Assembly: GCF_001567565.1 (NCBI RefSeq)
Contig: NZ_LSSW01000013.1
Span: 124,001-188,000 of the forward strand
DNA from: Ectopseudomonas composti
GTDB lineage: Bacteria > Pseudomonadota > Gammaproteobacteria > Pseudomonadales > Pseudomonadaceae
Reading direction: 5' to 3'
Length of the DNA stretch: 64,000 nt
Shown piece after piece: positions 53,883-62,674 of the stretch. Under the pieces are notes generated by a model. That model saw nothing but the letters and a program-made list of their open reading frames with translations, was not told the origin of the DNA and searched no databases. A program made the translations under genes and the position numbers. How positions within the stretch are numbered: the stretch's first letter is position 1; each line of letters opens with the position of its first letter.

Positions 53883-54706
53883 GTCAGCCTCGCGCGCAGC
53901 AGGCGGCTGAACTGGTCGGCCAGCAGCACCAGCAGCAGGAAGGTGAGCAGCATGCTGGCCACTTCGCCGCCAGAGAACATGCGCAGTGACAGGTCGATCT
54001 GCTGGCCCAGGCCACCGGCGCCGACGAAGCCCATCACCACCGAAGCGCGAATGGCGCATTCCCAGCGGTAGACGGTGTAGGACAGCATCTCGCCGGCGGC
54101 ATTGGGTAGCACGCCGTAAGCGAAGGCGCTCAGGCGGCTGCTGCCGGCACCCAGCAGTGCGCGTGCCGGGCGGGCGTCCACCGACTCGAAAATTTCCGCA
54201 TAGACCTTGCCGAGCATGCCGGCGTAGGTGATGGCGATGGCCAGCACCCCGGCGGTGGGGCCGAGGCCGACGGCGCGCACGAACAGCAGTGCCCAGACGA
54301 TCTCCGGCACGCTGCGCAGGAAGATCAGCAGGCCGCGCACCGGCCAGCGCGCCAGGTTCGCCCACCAGGCCGGGCGGCCGCCACGGTGTACGGCCGACAA
54401 CGACAGCGCACGGCTGGCCAGCAGCGCGGCGGGAATGGCGATCAGCAGCGCCAGGCTCATGCCGGCGGTGGCGATGGCCAGGGTTTCCAGGGTGGCGCGG
54501 CCGAGCAGGGCGAGGAACTCGGCATCGTGCGCAGGAGGCCAGAAACCAGCGAGAAAATTGCCCATGGCGCGACTGTTGTCGCCATCGACCAGCACACTCA
54601 GGTCCAGCTCGCTCAGGTGGATGCCCGGCCACAACAACAGCAGTGCCAGCGCGGTGATCAGCAGACGCGGCAGGGCAGCGGGGTCGCGTGGAGCGGTGCT
54701 CAGCAT
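53879..54706 (-). CDS. Phosphonate-type ABC transporter permease (PhnE-like), putative selenium uptake
   Basis: The 275-residue membrane protein resembles the downstream permease: [22 protein letters not shown] in the middle and [25 protein letters not shown] at the coupling loop. The two permeases probably form a heterodimer with the ATPase. It overlaps the ATPase gene by 7 bp and the second permease by 4 bp. Confidence 0.86.
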   Translation of the reverse strand: MLSTAPRDPAALPRLLITALALLLLWPGIHLSELDLSVLVDGDNSRAMGNFLAGFWPPAHDAEFLALLGRATLETLAIATAGMSLALLIAIPAALLASRALSLSAVHRGGRPAWWANLARWPVRGLLIFLRSVPEIVWALLFVRAVGLGPTAGVLAIAITYAGMLGKVYAEIFESVDARPARALLGAGSSRLSAFAYGVLPNAAGEMLSYTVYRWECAIRASVVMGFVGAGGLGQQIDLSLRMFSGGEVASMLLTFLLLVLLADQFSRLLRARLT

Positions 54707-55500
54707 CGTGGGATATGCGCCGGTTGCGCCTGCACGGACGGGCTGGGCGCGGCCTGCAACTGCTCGTTGGCGTACAGCGCCTGCAGTTGCGCGGGCTGCA
54801 CCTCAGCTGCCGGCAGGTCGAAAGCGATGCGCCCGTCGCGAATGCCGACCACCCGGGGAAAGTGCGCCAGTGCCAGGTCGACGGCGTGCAGGCTGGCCAG
54901 CAGGGTCATGCCACGCTCGGCGGCCTCGCGGTTGAGCACGGCCAGGGTATGGCCGGCCAACACCGGGTCCATGGCCGAGACTGGCTCGTCGGCGAGGATC
55001 AGCTCGGGCGCCTGATACAGCACGCGGGCGATGCCGACGCGCTGCAGCTGGCCACCGGAGAGCTGGTCGCAGCGCTGGTAGAGTTGTTCGCTGATGTCCA
55101 GGCGTGCCAGGGCTGCCTGGGCGCCGCTGGCATCCAGCGGATGCAGCAGGTTGATCAGGCCCTTGGCCAGCGACCACTGACCAAGTTTGCCGGCCAGCAC
55201 GGCGGTGACCACGCGCTGGCGCGGTGGCAGCGGCGGAGACTGGTGGATCAGGCCGATACGCGCGCGCAGCCGTTGGCGCTGGCGGGCAGCCAGGCGCCAG
55301 GGGTTGCTCTGCAACAGTTCGATCTCGCCGTGCGTGGGTTGCAGGCTGGTGGCCAGCAGGCGCAGCAGGGTGGTCTTGCCGGCGCCGGAGGGGCCGATGA
55401 TGGCGACCCGTTCGCCGGGGCTTACCCGCAGATCGATGTTGTCGAGCGCGACCTTGCCGTTGGCGTGGGCCAGGCCCACGCCACGCAGGGCGATGCTCAC
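54700..55500 (-). CDS. ABC transporter ATP-binding protein (PhnC-like), putative selenium uptake
   Basis: The 266-residue ATPase has Walker [15 protein letters not shown], the ABC signature [16 protein letters not shown] and Walker [15 protein letters not shown]. It belongs to the phosphonate importer (PhnC) type. It overlaps the binding-protein gene by 4 bp and the permease gene by 7 bp. The substrate is inferred from context. Confidence 0.88.
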   Translation of the reverse strand: MSIALRGVGLAHANGKVALDNIDLRVSPGERVAIIGPSGAGKTTLLRLLATSLQPTHGEIELLQSNPWRLAARQRQRLRARIGLIHQSPPLPPRQRVVTAVLAGKLGQWSLAKGLINLLHPLDASGAQAALARLDISEQLYQRCDQLSGGQLQRVGIARVLYQAPELILADEPVSAMDPVLAGHTLAVLNREAAERGMTLLASLHAVDLALAHFPRVVGIRDGRIAFDLPAAEVQPAQLQALYANEQLQAAPSPSVQAQPAHIPRC

Positions 55501-56339
55501 TTCAACAGGCCGGCAGCGCGAGCGGCTTCCTCGATGCCTGCGTAGTTCTCAGGCTTGGTTTCGATGAAGCGGCTGGCGGCCTGCAGGTCGAGAATCGCCT
55601 TCTGCTCCGGCTTGGCCGGGTCGAGGGCGAGGAAGGCCGTCTTGATCTTCTCCTGCAGCGCCGGGTCGAGGTTGCCGCGTACCGTCCAGTTGTAGTCGTA
55701 GTAGGTGGGGGTGGTGGCGAAGACCTTGACCTTGTCGGTGTCGACCTTCTTGGCGTCCACCAGCTTCTGCCACACCGAGGCGTTGAGCACGCCGGCGTCG
55801 GCCTTGCCGGCCTGGACCCAGGCTGCAGTGGCGTCGTGCGCACCGGAGTAAGCCACGCGGCTGAAGAAGTCTTCCGGCTTGATGCCGTCCTGCAGCATGA
55901 AGTAGCGCGGCATCAGGCTGCCGGAGGTGGAGGACACAGAGCCGAAGGCGAAGGTCTTGCCCTTGAGATCCTGCAGGGATTTGACCGCCGGATCGGCAGT
56001 GATGAACTTGCTGGTGAACTCGGCATCCTGCTCGCGCTGTACCAGCGGCACGGCGTTGCCGGTCTTCAGGCGCGCCTGGACGAAGGTGAAGCCGCCCAGC
56101 CAGGCCATGTCGATACGGTCGGCGGCCAGCGCCTCGACCACGGCGGCGTAGTCGGCCACCGGCACGAACTCCACCTTCATGCCCAGCTCCTGTTCCAGGT
56201 AGGCGCCCAGCGGTTTGAACTTGCGCAGCAGCTCGGTGGGAGCCTCGTCAGGGATGGCCGAAACCTTGAGAACGTCGGCGGCGACAACGGAAAAGGACAG
56301 GGTCAAGCCGGCGGCCAGGGCCAGGATATGTTTGAACAT
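55497..56339 (-). CDS. ABC transporter substrate-binding protein, putative selenate/selenite
   Basis: The 280-residue protein has a signal peptide ([22 protein letters not shown]) and PhnD-type features: [35 protein letters not shown] and [16 protein letters not shown] sits 8 nt before the ATG at 56339. In Pseudomonas and others a PhnD-like family next to selD/mnmH is annotated as a putative selenate ABC transporter protein, and here it is divergent from selD-mnmH. It is not proved that the ligand is selenate; phosphite or phosphonate remain possible. Confidence 0.82.
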   Translation of the reverse strand: MFKHILALAAGLTLSFSVVAADVLKVSAIPDEAPTELLRKFKPLGAYLEQELGMKVEFVPVADYAAVVEALAADRIDMAWLGGFTFVQARLKTGNAVPLVQREQDAEFTSKFITADPAVKSLQDLKGKTFAFGSVSSTSGSLMPRYFMLQDGIKPEDFFSRVAYSGAHDATAAWVQAGKADAGVLNASVWQKLVDAKKVDTDKVKVFATTPTYYDYNWTVRGNLDPALQEKIKTAFLALDPAKPEQKAILDLQAASRFIETKPENYAGIEEAARAAGLLK

Positions 56340-56417
56340 GAAGATTCTCCGGTTCAATGGCGGAAAAGGTTCGCAGTGGCGCAGGTGCGCCTGCTGAGGG
56401 TAGTCGAGACGCGGGCG

Positions 56418-56458
56418 ATTATAGGGGCGAGCTGGTTAAAGAACAGCTTTGCTAGAAT
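56418..56458. promoter_or_regulatory. Divergent promoters between the ABC operon and selD
   Basis: A perfect -10 TATAAT on the minus strand (56418-56423) faces the ABC operon, and TAGAAT on the plus strand (56453-56458) faces selD, 29 bp apart. Neither has a good -35. The closeness suggests the two units are controlled together. Confidence 0.5.
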
Positions 56459-56493
56459 CCGCGCCTTGTTTCCGATTTGCCGAGAGCGATGCC

Positions 56494-57528
56494 ATGAGCG
56501 AGCCGATCCGATTGACCCAGTACAGCCACGGTGCGGGTTGTGGCTGCAAGATTTCTCCCAAGGTGCTGGATGTGATCCTGGCGGGCAGCGGCGCGCAGAA
56601 CCTCGATCCACGGCTGTGGGTCGGCAATGCCTCGCGCGACGACGCTGCGGTCTATGCGCTCGATGAAGAGCGCGGCGTGGTTTCCACGACTGATTTCTTC
56701 ATGCCCATCGTCGATGACCCCTTCGACTTCGGCCGCATCGCCGCCACCAACGCCATCAGCGACATCTACGCCATGGGCGGCGAGCCGCTGATGGCCATCG
56801 CCATTCTCGGCTGGCCGGTCAACGTGCTTACACCGGAGGTCGCCCGAGAGGTGATCCGTGGCGGCCGCGCGGTGTGCGATGCCGCGGGCATACCGCTGGC
56901 CGGTGGACACTCGATCGATGCACCGGAGCCGATCTTCGGCCTGGCCGTGACCGGCGTGGTGGACAAGCGAGACATGAAGCGCAACGACACTGCCACGGTC
57001 GGCTGCAAGCTGTACCTGACCAAACCGCTGGGCATCGGCATCCTCACTACCGCCGAGAAGAAGGCCAAGCTGCGCGAGCAGGACGTCGGGCTGGCACGAG
57101 ACTGGATGTGCACCCTGAACAAACCGGGCAGCCGCTTCGGCAAGCTCGCCGGTGTGCAGGCGATGACCGACGTGACCGGGTTTGGCTTGCTCGGCCACCT
57201 GGTGGAGATGGCCGAGGGCGCCGGGCTGACCGCGCAACTGGACTACGCGGCCGTGCCATGCCTACCGGGTGTCGAGCACTACCTGGCCGAGGGCTGCGTG
57301 CCGGGCGGTACGCTGCGCAATTTCGACAGCTATGGCGAGAAGATTGCGCCGATCAGCGAGGCGCAGCGTAACCTGCTGTGTGATCCACAGACCAGCGGCG
57401 GCTTGCTGGTGGCGGTAGCCGCCGAAGGCGAGGCAGAGTTTTTGGCCGTGGCGGCCGAGCTGGGCCTGAATCTTGCGCCCATCGGCCAGATGATCGAACG
57501 ACAGCGTTACGCGGTAGAGGTGGCCTGA
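56494..57528 (+). CDS. selD: SelD, selenide, water dikinase
   Basis: The 344-residue enzyme has the catalytic [11 protein letters not shown] loop with Cys16, Cys18 and Lys19, corresponding to Cys17 and Lys20 of E. coli SelD; the active site is Cys, not selenocysteine. Later come the metal/ATP-binding DDAAVY and [15 protein letters not shown]. It makes selenophosphate from selenide and ATP for selenocysteine and 2-selenouridine. The ATG at 56494 has a weak GAGAG. Its stop overlaps the next start (TGATG), so it forms an operon with mnmH. Confidence 0.95.
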   Translation: MSEPIRLTQYSHGAGCGCKISPKVLDVILAGSGAQNLDPRLWVGNASRDDAAVYALDEERGVVSTTDFFMPIVDDPFDFGRIAATNAISDIYAMGGEPLMAIAILGWPVNVLTPEVAREVIRGGRAVCDAAGIPLAGGHSIDAPEPIFGLAVTGVVDKRDMKRNDTATVGCKLYLTKPLGIGILTTAEKKAKLREQDVGLARDWMCTLNKPGSRFGKLAGVQAMTDVTGFGLLGHLVEMAEGAGLTAQLDYAAVPCLPGVEHYLAEGCVPGGTLRNFDSYGEKIAPISEAQRNLLCDPQTSGGLLVAVAAEGEAEFLAVAAELGLNLAPIGQMIERQRYAVEVA

Positions 57529-58628
57529 TGCGTGACAACACCGCCGGCTATCGCGAACTTTTTCTCAACGACGTGCCGATGATGGATATGCGCGCCCCGG
57601 TGGAATTCACCAAGGGCGCCTTTCTCACTAGCACCAGCCTGCCGCTGATGACCGACATCGAGCGGCAGAAGGTCGGCACCTGCTACAAGCAGAAGGGCCA
57701 GCAAGCCGCCATCGAACTGGGCCACCAACTGGTTTCCGGCAAGGTCAAGGCGCAGCGCGTCGAGGCCTGGGCGGCCTTCGCCAATGCCCATCCCGATGGC
57801 TACCTGTACTGTTTTCGCGGCGGCCTGCGTTCGCAGATCGTCCAGCAGTGGCTGAAGGATGCCGGCATCGACTACCCCCGGGTGGTTGGCGGCTACAAGG
57901 CGATGCGTACCTTCCTCATCGAAACCCTCGAGCAGGCGGTGGCCGAGTGCGATTTTGTCATCGTCGGTGGCATGACCGGCACCGGCAAGACCGAAGTGGT
58001 GGCGCGCCTGGCCAACAGCATCGACCTGGAAGGGCACGCCAATCATCGGGGGTCGAGCTTCGGCAAGCGCGCCACCAGCCAGCCCTCGCAGATCGATTTC
58101 GAGAACCGCCTGGCGGTGGAACTGCTCAAGCGCCGCGCCCGCGGCCAGCAGCAGTTCGTACTGGAGGATGAGAGCCGCCTGATTGGCACCTGCTCGTTGC
58201 CCCTGCCGCTGCACCTGGGGATGCAGCAGTACCCGATGGTCTGGCTCGAAGACAGCTTCGAGGGGCGCGTGGAGCGTATCCTCGGTGATTACGTGATCGA
58301 CCTGGCGGCCGAGTTTCTTGCCGTGCATGGCCAGGAGCAGGGCTTCGAGCGCTTCGCCGGACGCCTGCTGCAGAGTCTGGACAACATCCAGCGGCGCTTG
58401 GGCGGCGAGCGTCATGCACGCCTGCGCGGCCTGATGCAGGAAGCGCTGGACGTGCAGCGCAGCACCGGCTTGGTGGAACTGCATCGGGGCTGGATCGAAG
58501 GTCTGCTGCGCGAGTATTACGACCCGATGTATGCCTACCAGCGCGACAGCAAGGCTTCGCGAGTGGAGTTCAGTGGCGATGCCGAGGCGCTCGTCGCCTA
58601 TCTGACCGAGCGCTCATCGAGCCGCTGA
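57528..58628 (+). CDS. mnmH: MnmH (SelU), tRNA 2-selenouridine synthase
   Basis: The 366-residue protein has a rhodanese domain with Cys95 in [12 protein letters not shown] and a P-loop [15 protein letters not shown] (near residues 147-161). It uses selenophosphate to replace the 2-thio group of wobble uridine in tRNAs for Lys, Glu and Gln, through a geranylated intermediate. It overlaps selD by one base. Together with MnmC at 23-25 kb the window encodes two steps acting on the same tRNA base. Confidence 0.94.
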   Translation: MRDNTAGYRELFLNDVPMMDMRAPVEFTKGAFLTSTSLPLMTDIERQKVGTCYKQKGQQAAIELGHQLVSGKVKAQRVEAWAAFANAHPDGYLYCFRGGLRSQIVQQWLKDAGIDYPRVVGGYKAMRTFLIETLEQAVAECDFVIVGGMTGTGKTEVVARLANSIDLEGHANHRGSSFGKRATSQPSQIDFENRLAVELLKRRARGQQQFVLEDESRLIGTCSLPLPLHLGMQQYPMVWLEDSFEGRVERILGDYVIDLAAEFLAVHGQEQGFERFAGRLLQSLDNIQRRLGGERHARLRGLMQEALDVQRSTGLVELHRGWIEGLLREYYDPMYAYQRDSKASRVEFSGDAEALVAYLTERSSSR

Positions 58629-58676
58629 AGCGGTACGCCGATTACCTTCAACCGCGTTTTGACAACGGAGTTTGAG

Positions 58677-59567
58677 ATGAGCACTTCACTGCCCGCCCTG
58701 GCCTTCGCCGGCATCGGCCTGATGGGGCTGCCGATGACCCGCCGCCTGCTCGCTGCCGGTTACCCGCTGACCCTCTGGAACCGCACGCCGGATAAATGCG
58801 CACCGTTGCTGGAGCTGGGCGCGCACCGGGTGGAGAACCCCGCCGAGCTGTGTCGCGATGCCAATGTGGTGATGCTCTGCCTGGCCAATACCGAGGTGGT
58901 GCGTGAGGTGGTGTTCGGCCCGGGCGGGATCGTCGAAGGCGCACGGCCGGGGCAACTGTTGGTGGACTTCTCCAGCCTGGAGCCGGCTGCCACGCGTGAG
59001 ATGGCCGCTGAGCTGGAGGCGCGCAGCGGCATGCGCTGGGTGGATGCACCGGTGTCCGGAGGCACGCCCGGCGCCGAGGCCGGTACGCTGGCTATCATGG
59101 CCGGTGGCCGTGAAGAGGATGTGGAGCGCGTGCGCCCGATTCTCGCGCACCTGGGCCAGCGCCTGACGCGCATGGGCGAGGTGGGTGCGGGGCAGGTGAC
59201 CAAGGTGTGCAACCAGATGATCGTTGCCTGCAACGCCCTGGTGATCGCCGAAGTGGTGGCGCTGGCCGAGCGCGCCGGGGTCGATGCCAGCCTGATCGCC
59301 CCGGCCCTGGCCGGTGGTTTCGCCGATTCCAAGCCGCTGCAAATTCTGGCGCCGCAGATGGCGGCCAGCCAGTTCGAGCCGATCAAATGGCATGTGCGCA
59401 CGCTGCTCAAGGACCTCGATACGGCGGTGAAGCTGTCGCATCAGCAGGGCAGTGCTACACCCATGAGCGGGCTGGCTGCGCAGTTGATGCGTCTGCACGG
59501 CAGCCAGGGCAACCTGCAGCGCGACCCGGCCACGCTGGTGGAAATGCTGCGGGAGCAATGCCCATGA
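58677..59567 (+). CDS. Beta-hydroxyacid dehydrogenase (GarR/GlxR-like)
   Basis: The 296-residue protein has the NAD(P)-binding FAGIGLMGLPMTRRLLAAG, the WNRTPDK turn that indicates NADPH preference, a substrate-binding VDAPVSGGTPGAEAGTL and the catalytic Lys in GAGQVTKVCNQMIV. It is of the tartronate semialdehyde reductase / 3-hydroxyisobutyrate dehydrogenase type. GGAG is 8 nt upstream of the ATG at 58677. It overlaps the next gene, hydroxypyruvate isomerase, by 4 bp, matching the hyi-glxR order of glyoxylate pathways, although no gcl is present here. Confidence 0.85.
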   Translation: MSTSLPALAFAGIGLMGLPMTRRLLAAGYPLTLWNRTPDKCAPLLELGAHRVENPAELCRDANVVMLCLANTEVVREVVFGPGGIVEGARPGQLLVDFSSLEPAATREMAAELEARSGMRWVDAPVSGGTPGAEAGTLAIMAGGREEDVERVRPILAHLGQRLTRMGEVGAGQVTKVCNQMIVACNALVIAEVVALAERAGVDASLIAPALAGGFADSKPLQILAPQMAASQFEPIKWHVRTLLKDLDTAVKLSHQQGSATPMSGLAAQLMRLHGSQGNLQRDPATLVEMLREQCP

Positions 59568-60343
59568 AGATTGCCGCCAATCTGTCCATGTTGTTCACCG
59601 AGTTGCCCCTGCGCGAGCGCGTGCTGGCGGCGATGAGCGCGGGTTTCGATGGCGTGGAAATTCAGTTCCCTTACGAGTTGCCAGCGCTCGCCCTGAAGGA
59701 AGTGCTGGAGTTGACCGCGCTGCCGCTGGTGTTGATCAACGTACCGGCGGGCGATCTGATGACCGGCGGCCCCGGCCTGGCCAGCGTGCCGGCACGACAG
59801 GCAGCGTTCGACGCTGCATTGCAGGAGGCGCTGACCTACGCCGCCATGGTCCGCCCGGCGTGCGTCAACGTGCTGCCCGGCCGCCTGGCCGAAGGCGTGA
59901 GCCGCGAGCAGGCGCTGGATTGTCTGGCCGCCAACCTGCGCAAGAGTGCCGAAGCCTTCGCCACGTTGGGCATTGGTGTGCTGGTGGAGGCGATCAACCC
60001 CATTGACATGCCGGGTTTCCTGATCAATACGCCACAGGATCTGGATGCGCTGCTGCGCGCCGTGGATCACCCGAATCTGGCCGCGCAGTACGACCTCTAC
60101 CATATGGCGCGTCAGGGGCTGGACGTGGCGGCCGGCATGCGCCTACTGGCCGGGCGCATCGGCCATGTGCAGTTCGCCGATGTGCCGGGGCGTGGTGCGC
60201 CGGGTACGGGGGAACTGGCGTTTCCGGCGCTGCTCGGCGCGTTGCGTGACTGCGGTTACAGCGGCTGGCTGGGCGCCGAGTACAAGCCAGGTGAGATGGG
60301 CACGCAGGCGAGTCTGGGCTGGTTGCAGGCGTTCAGGGCTTGA
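59564..60343 (+). CDS. hyi: Hydroxypyruvate isomerase (Hyi-like)
   Basis: The 259-residue TIM-barrel protein resembles Hyi: MKIAANLSMLFTELP, GFDGVEIQFPYE, LVEAINPIDMPGFLI (metal ligand Glu), QYDLYHMARQG and VQFADVPGRGAPGTGELAF with the last conserved Glu. It interconverts hydroxypyruvate and tartronate semialdehyde. The ATG at 59564 overlaps the preceding gene by ATGA, with GGGAG 8 nt upstream. A REP-like repeat follows. Confidence 0.85.
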   Translation: MKIAANLSMLFTELPLRERVLAAMSAGFDGVEIQFPYELPALALKEVLELTALPLVLINVPAGDLMTGGPGLASVPARQAAFDAALQEALTYAAMVRPACVNVLPGRLAEGVSREQALDCLAANLRKSAEAFATLGIGVLVEAINPIDMPGFLINTPQDLDALLRAVDHPNLAAQYDLYHMARQGLDVAAGMRLLAGRIGHVQFADVPGRGAPGTGELAFPALLGALRDCGYSGWLGAEYKPGEMGTQASLGWLQAFRA

Positions 60344-60363
60344 GTGCGAGGTGCCTGGGTCGT

Positions 60364-60415
60364 GGCTGAAGCCGCTCCTACAGGGCTGCATGGCTGCTGT
60401 GGGAGGCGCTTCAGC
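60364..60415. repeat. REP-type inverted repeat pair
   Basis: GGCTGAAGCCGCTCCTACAG (60364-60383) faces an imperfect inverted copy CTGTGGGAGGCGCTTCAGC (60397-60415). It shares the core with the pair at 26854-26929 and lies between convergent genes. Confidence 0.65.
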
Positions 60416-60429
60416 GGCGAGGCGAAGGC

Positions 60430-62610
60430 TCAGAACCTGGCCGCCACCCGTTCCAGCGGCCGGTAATGCGGAGGGAAGCGGGCCAGGATTTCTTCCAGCG
60501 GTACCGGCTTGCTGAACAGATAGCCCTGGACCTGATCGCAGTCGCGCTGCTGCAGAAAGGCCAACTGCTCGACCGTTTCCACGCCTTCGGCGACGACCTT
60601 CAGATGCAGGGCATGGGCCATGGCGATGATGGCGTGGACGATCTCGCGGTCCTGGCTGGAGTGGGCTACGTCCTGGATAAAGGAGCGGTCGACCTTCAGC
60701 GTGTCCAGCGGTAAGCGGCGCAGGTAGGCGAGCGAGGAATAGCCGGTGCCAAAGTCATCGATGGACAGGCTGACGCCCAGCGCGCGGATATTCTCCAGCA
60801 GGCCGATGGCGCGGTTGATATTGCTCAGCAGTGCGCTCTCGGTCACCTCCAGCTCCAGGCAATGAGCCGGGCAACGGGTTGAGCTCAACAACTGTTCGAT
60901 ACGCCCGGGCAACTGGTCGTTGGCCAGGTTCAGCGCCGAGCAGTTGACCGCGATCTTCAGCCCCGGGTAGCCCATGTGATCCAGTCTGTTGAGGTCGAGG
61001 CAGGCACGGCGCAGCACCCAGTTGTCGAGCAGATCGATGAAACCGTTGGCTTCGGCGATGGCGATGAAGCGTTCGGGGGTGAGCAGGCCGTGCTGCGGGT
61101 GAGACCAGCGCACCAGGGCCTCGAGCTTGCTCAGGGCACCGCTGCGCAGATCGATGATCGGCTGGTAGTAGAGGATCAGGCCATTGTCCTGCTGCAGGGC
61201 CTGGCGCAAGTCTTCTTCCAGCTGCAGCTCGAGCGAGGCTTTCTGCTTCAGGTGCGGGTTGAAGAAATGCACCACGTTGCGCCCGCTGCCCTTGGACTGG
61301 TACAGCGCCAGATCGGCGTGCTTGAGCAGTTCGTCGGCGCTGCTGCCGTCCTGCGGAAACAGGCTGATGCCGACGCTGGTGGTCATCACGATCTTGCGGC
61401 CGGCCAGGCCAATCGGCTCCTTCATGTGCTCCAGCATGCGTGCGGCCAGGGCGCGCGGGTCGGCATTGGCGTCGAGGCTGGCGACCACGCAGAACTCGTC
61501 GCCCCCGAAGCGCGCGATGATGTCGCGTTCGCGCAGTGCGCTGCGGATGCGCTGCGCCACCACGCGCAGCAACTCGTCGCCGGCATCGTGGCCGAGGCTG
61601 TCGTTGATGCGCTTGAAGTGATCGATATCGAGAAACATCACCGCCAGGCTGCGGCCGGTGATCGCGTGTTCCTCCAGGGCGGCGGCGAATACCCGGTTGA
61701 AGCCGCGGCGGTTGAGCAACTCGGTCAGTGGGTCGAAATGCGCCACTTGTTCCAGCGACGCCTTGGCTTGATCGAGCTGCACCAGCAACGTGTTGACCCG
61801 CTGCAGGTCGCGCTCCTGGTCGTCCAGTTTGCGTCCGATCCAGGCCGCCGCCAGGCTCAGGCTGAGAATCAGCAAGGTGATGGAAGCGACGATCAGCACC
61901 AGTTGCACGCTGTTGTCGGCGCTACGCAGCTGCAGCGGCGTCCCTGGCGCCACCACCAGGTGGAGCGCAGCCATGCCGGTGTAGTGCATCGAGGCGATGG
62001 CAGCGCCCATCACCAGCGCCGCGGAATATTTCATCCAGCGCTGGCGCTGCAGTGATCCGTGGCGCACGTAGCGATTGAGCAGCAGGGCGGCGAAGCTGGC
62101 GCTGATGGCGATGACGATGGACAGGGTGAACAGGCCGCCGTGGTAGTAGGCCTGGGCATCGGAGCGGATCGCCGCCATGCCGCTGTAATGCATGGCGCTG
62201 ATGCCCAGGCCGATGATGATCGCCGCCAGTAGCTGGCGGCTCAGGCCGGGACGCGGCATGGCCATGTAGTAAAGGGCGAGCAGGGCGGCTGCCAGGGCCA
62301 CCAGTAACGACAGCACTGTGGTGGCGAGGTCGTAACGGATGGCGACCGGCGCCTGGAATGCCAGCATGCCGATGAAGTGCATGGACCAGATGGCGCCGGC
62401 CAGACACAAGCCCCCGAGCAGGCCCCAGACCAGGCGCATGCCGCGTCTTTGCACCTGATCGAGGTGTCTGGCGATGGTCAGGGTACTGAGGCTGCCGACG
62501 CTGGCGAGGACGTATGACAGCGCCACGAGCCAGGGGTCGTGTTCGCAATTGAGCAGCATCTGGCCGTGCTCGGGCAGGTCTGCGAGAAAGCGGATCGATA
62601 GTCCGTCCAT
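60430..62610 (-). CDS. MHYT-GGDEF-EAL c-di-GMP turnover protein
   Basis: The 726-residue protein has a seven-helix MHYT domain with MHFIGM, MHYSGM and MHYTGM repeats, which may bind copper and sense oxygen, CO or NO. A GGDEF domain follows with intact FGGDEF near residue 367, then an EAL domain near 496 (LEALVRWSHP) with NCSALNL, LELEVTE, SIDDFGTGYSS, LKVDRSF and VAEGVET. Both activities look intact. The architecture is that of P. aeruginosa MucR, where it links c-di-GMP to alginate. The ATG at 62610 is chosen; a GTG at 62616 is possible. Confidence 0.88.
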   Translation of the reverse strand: MDGLSIRFLADLPEHGQMLLNCEHDPWLVALSYVLASVGSLSTLTIARHLDQVQRRGMRLVWGLLGGLCLAGAIWSMHFIGMLAFQAPVAIRYDLATTVLSLLVALAAALLALYYMAMPRPGLSRQLLAAIIIGLGISAMHYSGMAAIRSDAQAYYHGGLFTLSIVIAISASFAALLLNRYVRHGSLQRQRWMKYSAALVMGAAIASMHYTGMAALHLVVAPGTPLQLRSADNSVQLVLIVASITLLILSLSLAAAWIGRKLDDQERDLQRVNTLLVQLDQAKASLEQVAHFDPLTELLNRRGFNRVFAAALEEHAITGRSLAVMFLDIDHFKRINDSLGHDAGDELLRVVAQRIRSALRERDIIARFGGDEFCVVASLDANADPRALAARMLEHMKEPIGLAGRKIVMTTSVGISLFPQDGSSADELLKHADLALYQSKGSGRNVVHFFNPHLKQKASLELQLEEDLRQALQQDNGLILYYQPIIDLRSGALSKLEALVRWSHPQHGLLTPERFIAIAEANGFIDLLDNWVLRRACLDLNRLDHMGYPGLKIAVNCSALNLANDQLPGRIEQLLSSTRCPAHCLELEVTESALLSNINRAIGLLENIRALGVSLSIDDFGTGYSSLAYLRRLPLDTLKVDRSFIQDVAHSSQDREIVHAIIAMAHALHLKVVAEGVETVEQLAFLQQRDCDQVQGYLFSKPVPLEEILARFPPHYRPLERVAARF

Positions 62611-62674
62611 AGTCACCCCGCTTGGTGGCAGCTGGCGTGCTCTGTTCAGTCAAGCACAGGCACTTTTGTTCCAC

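Noticed and set aside
53121-54632. A 503-codon frame joining the two permease genes
   Set aside because: The upstream half is the wrong frame of the first permease; the real second permease starts at 53882 with a membrane-protein sequence.
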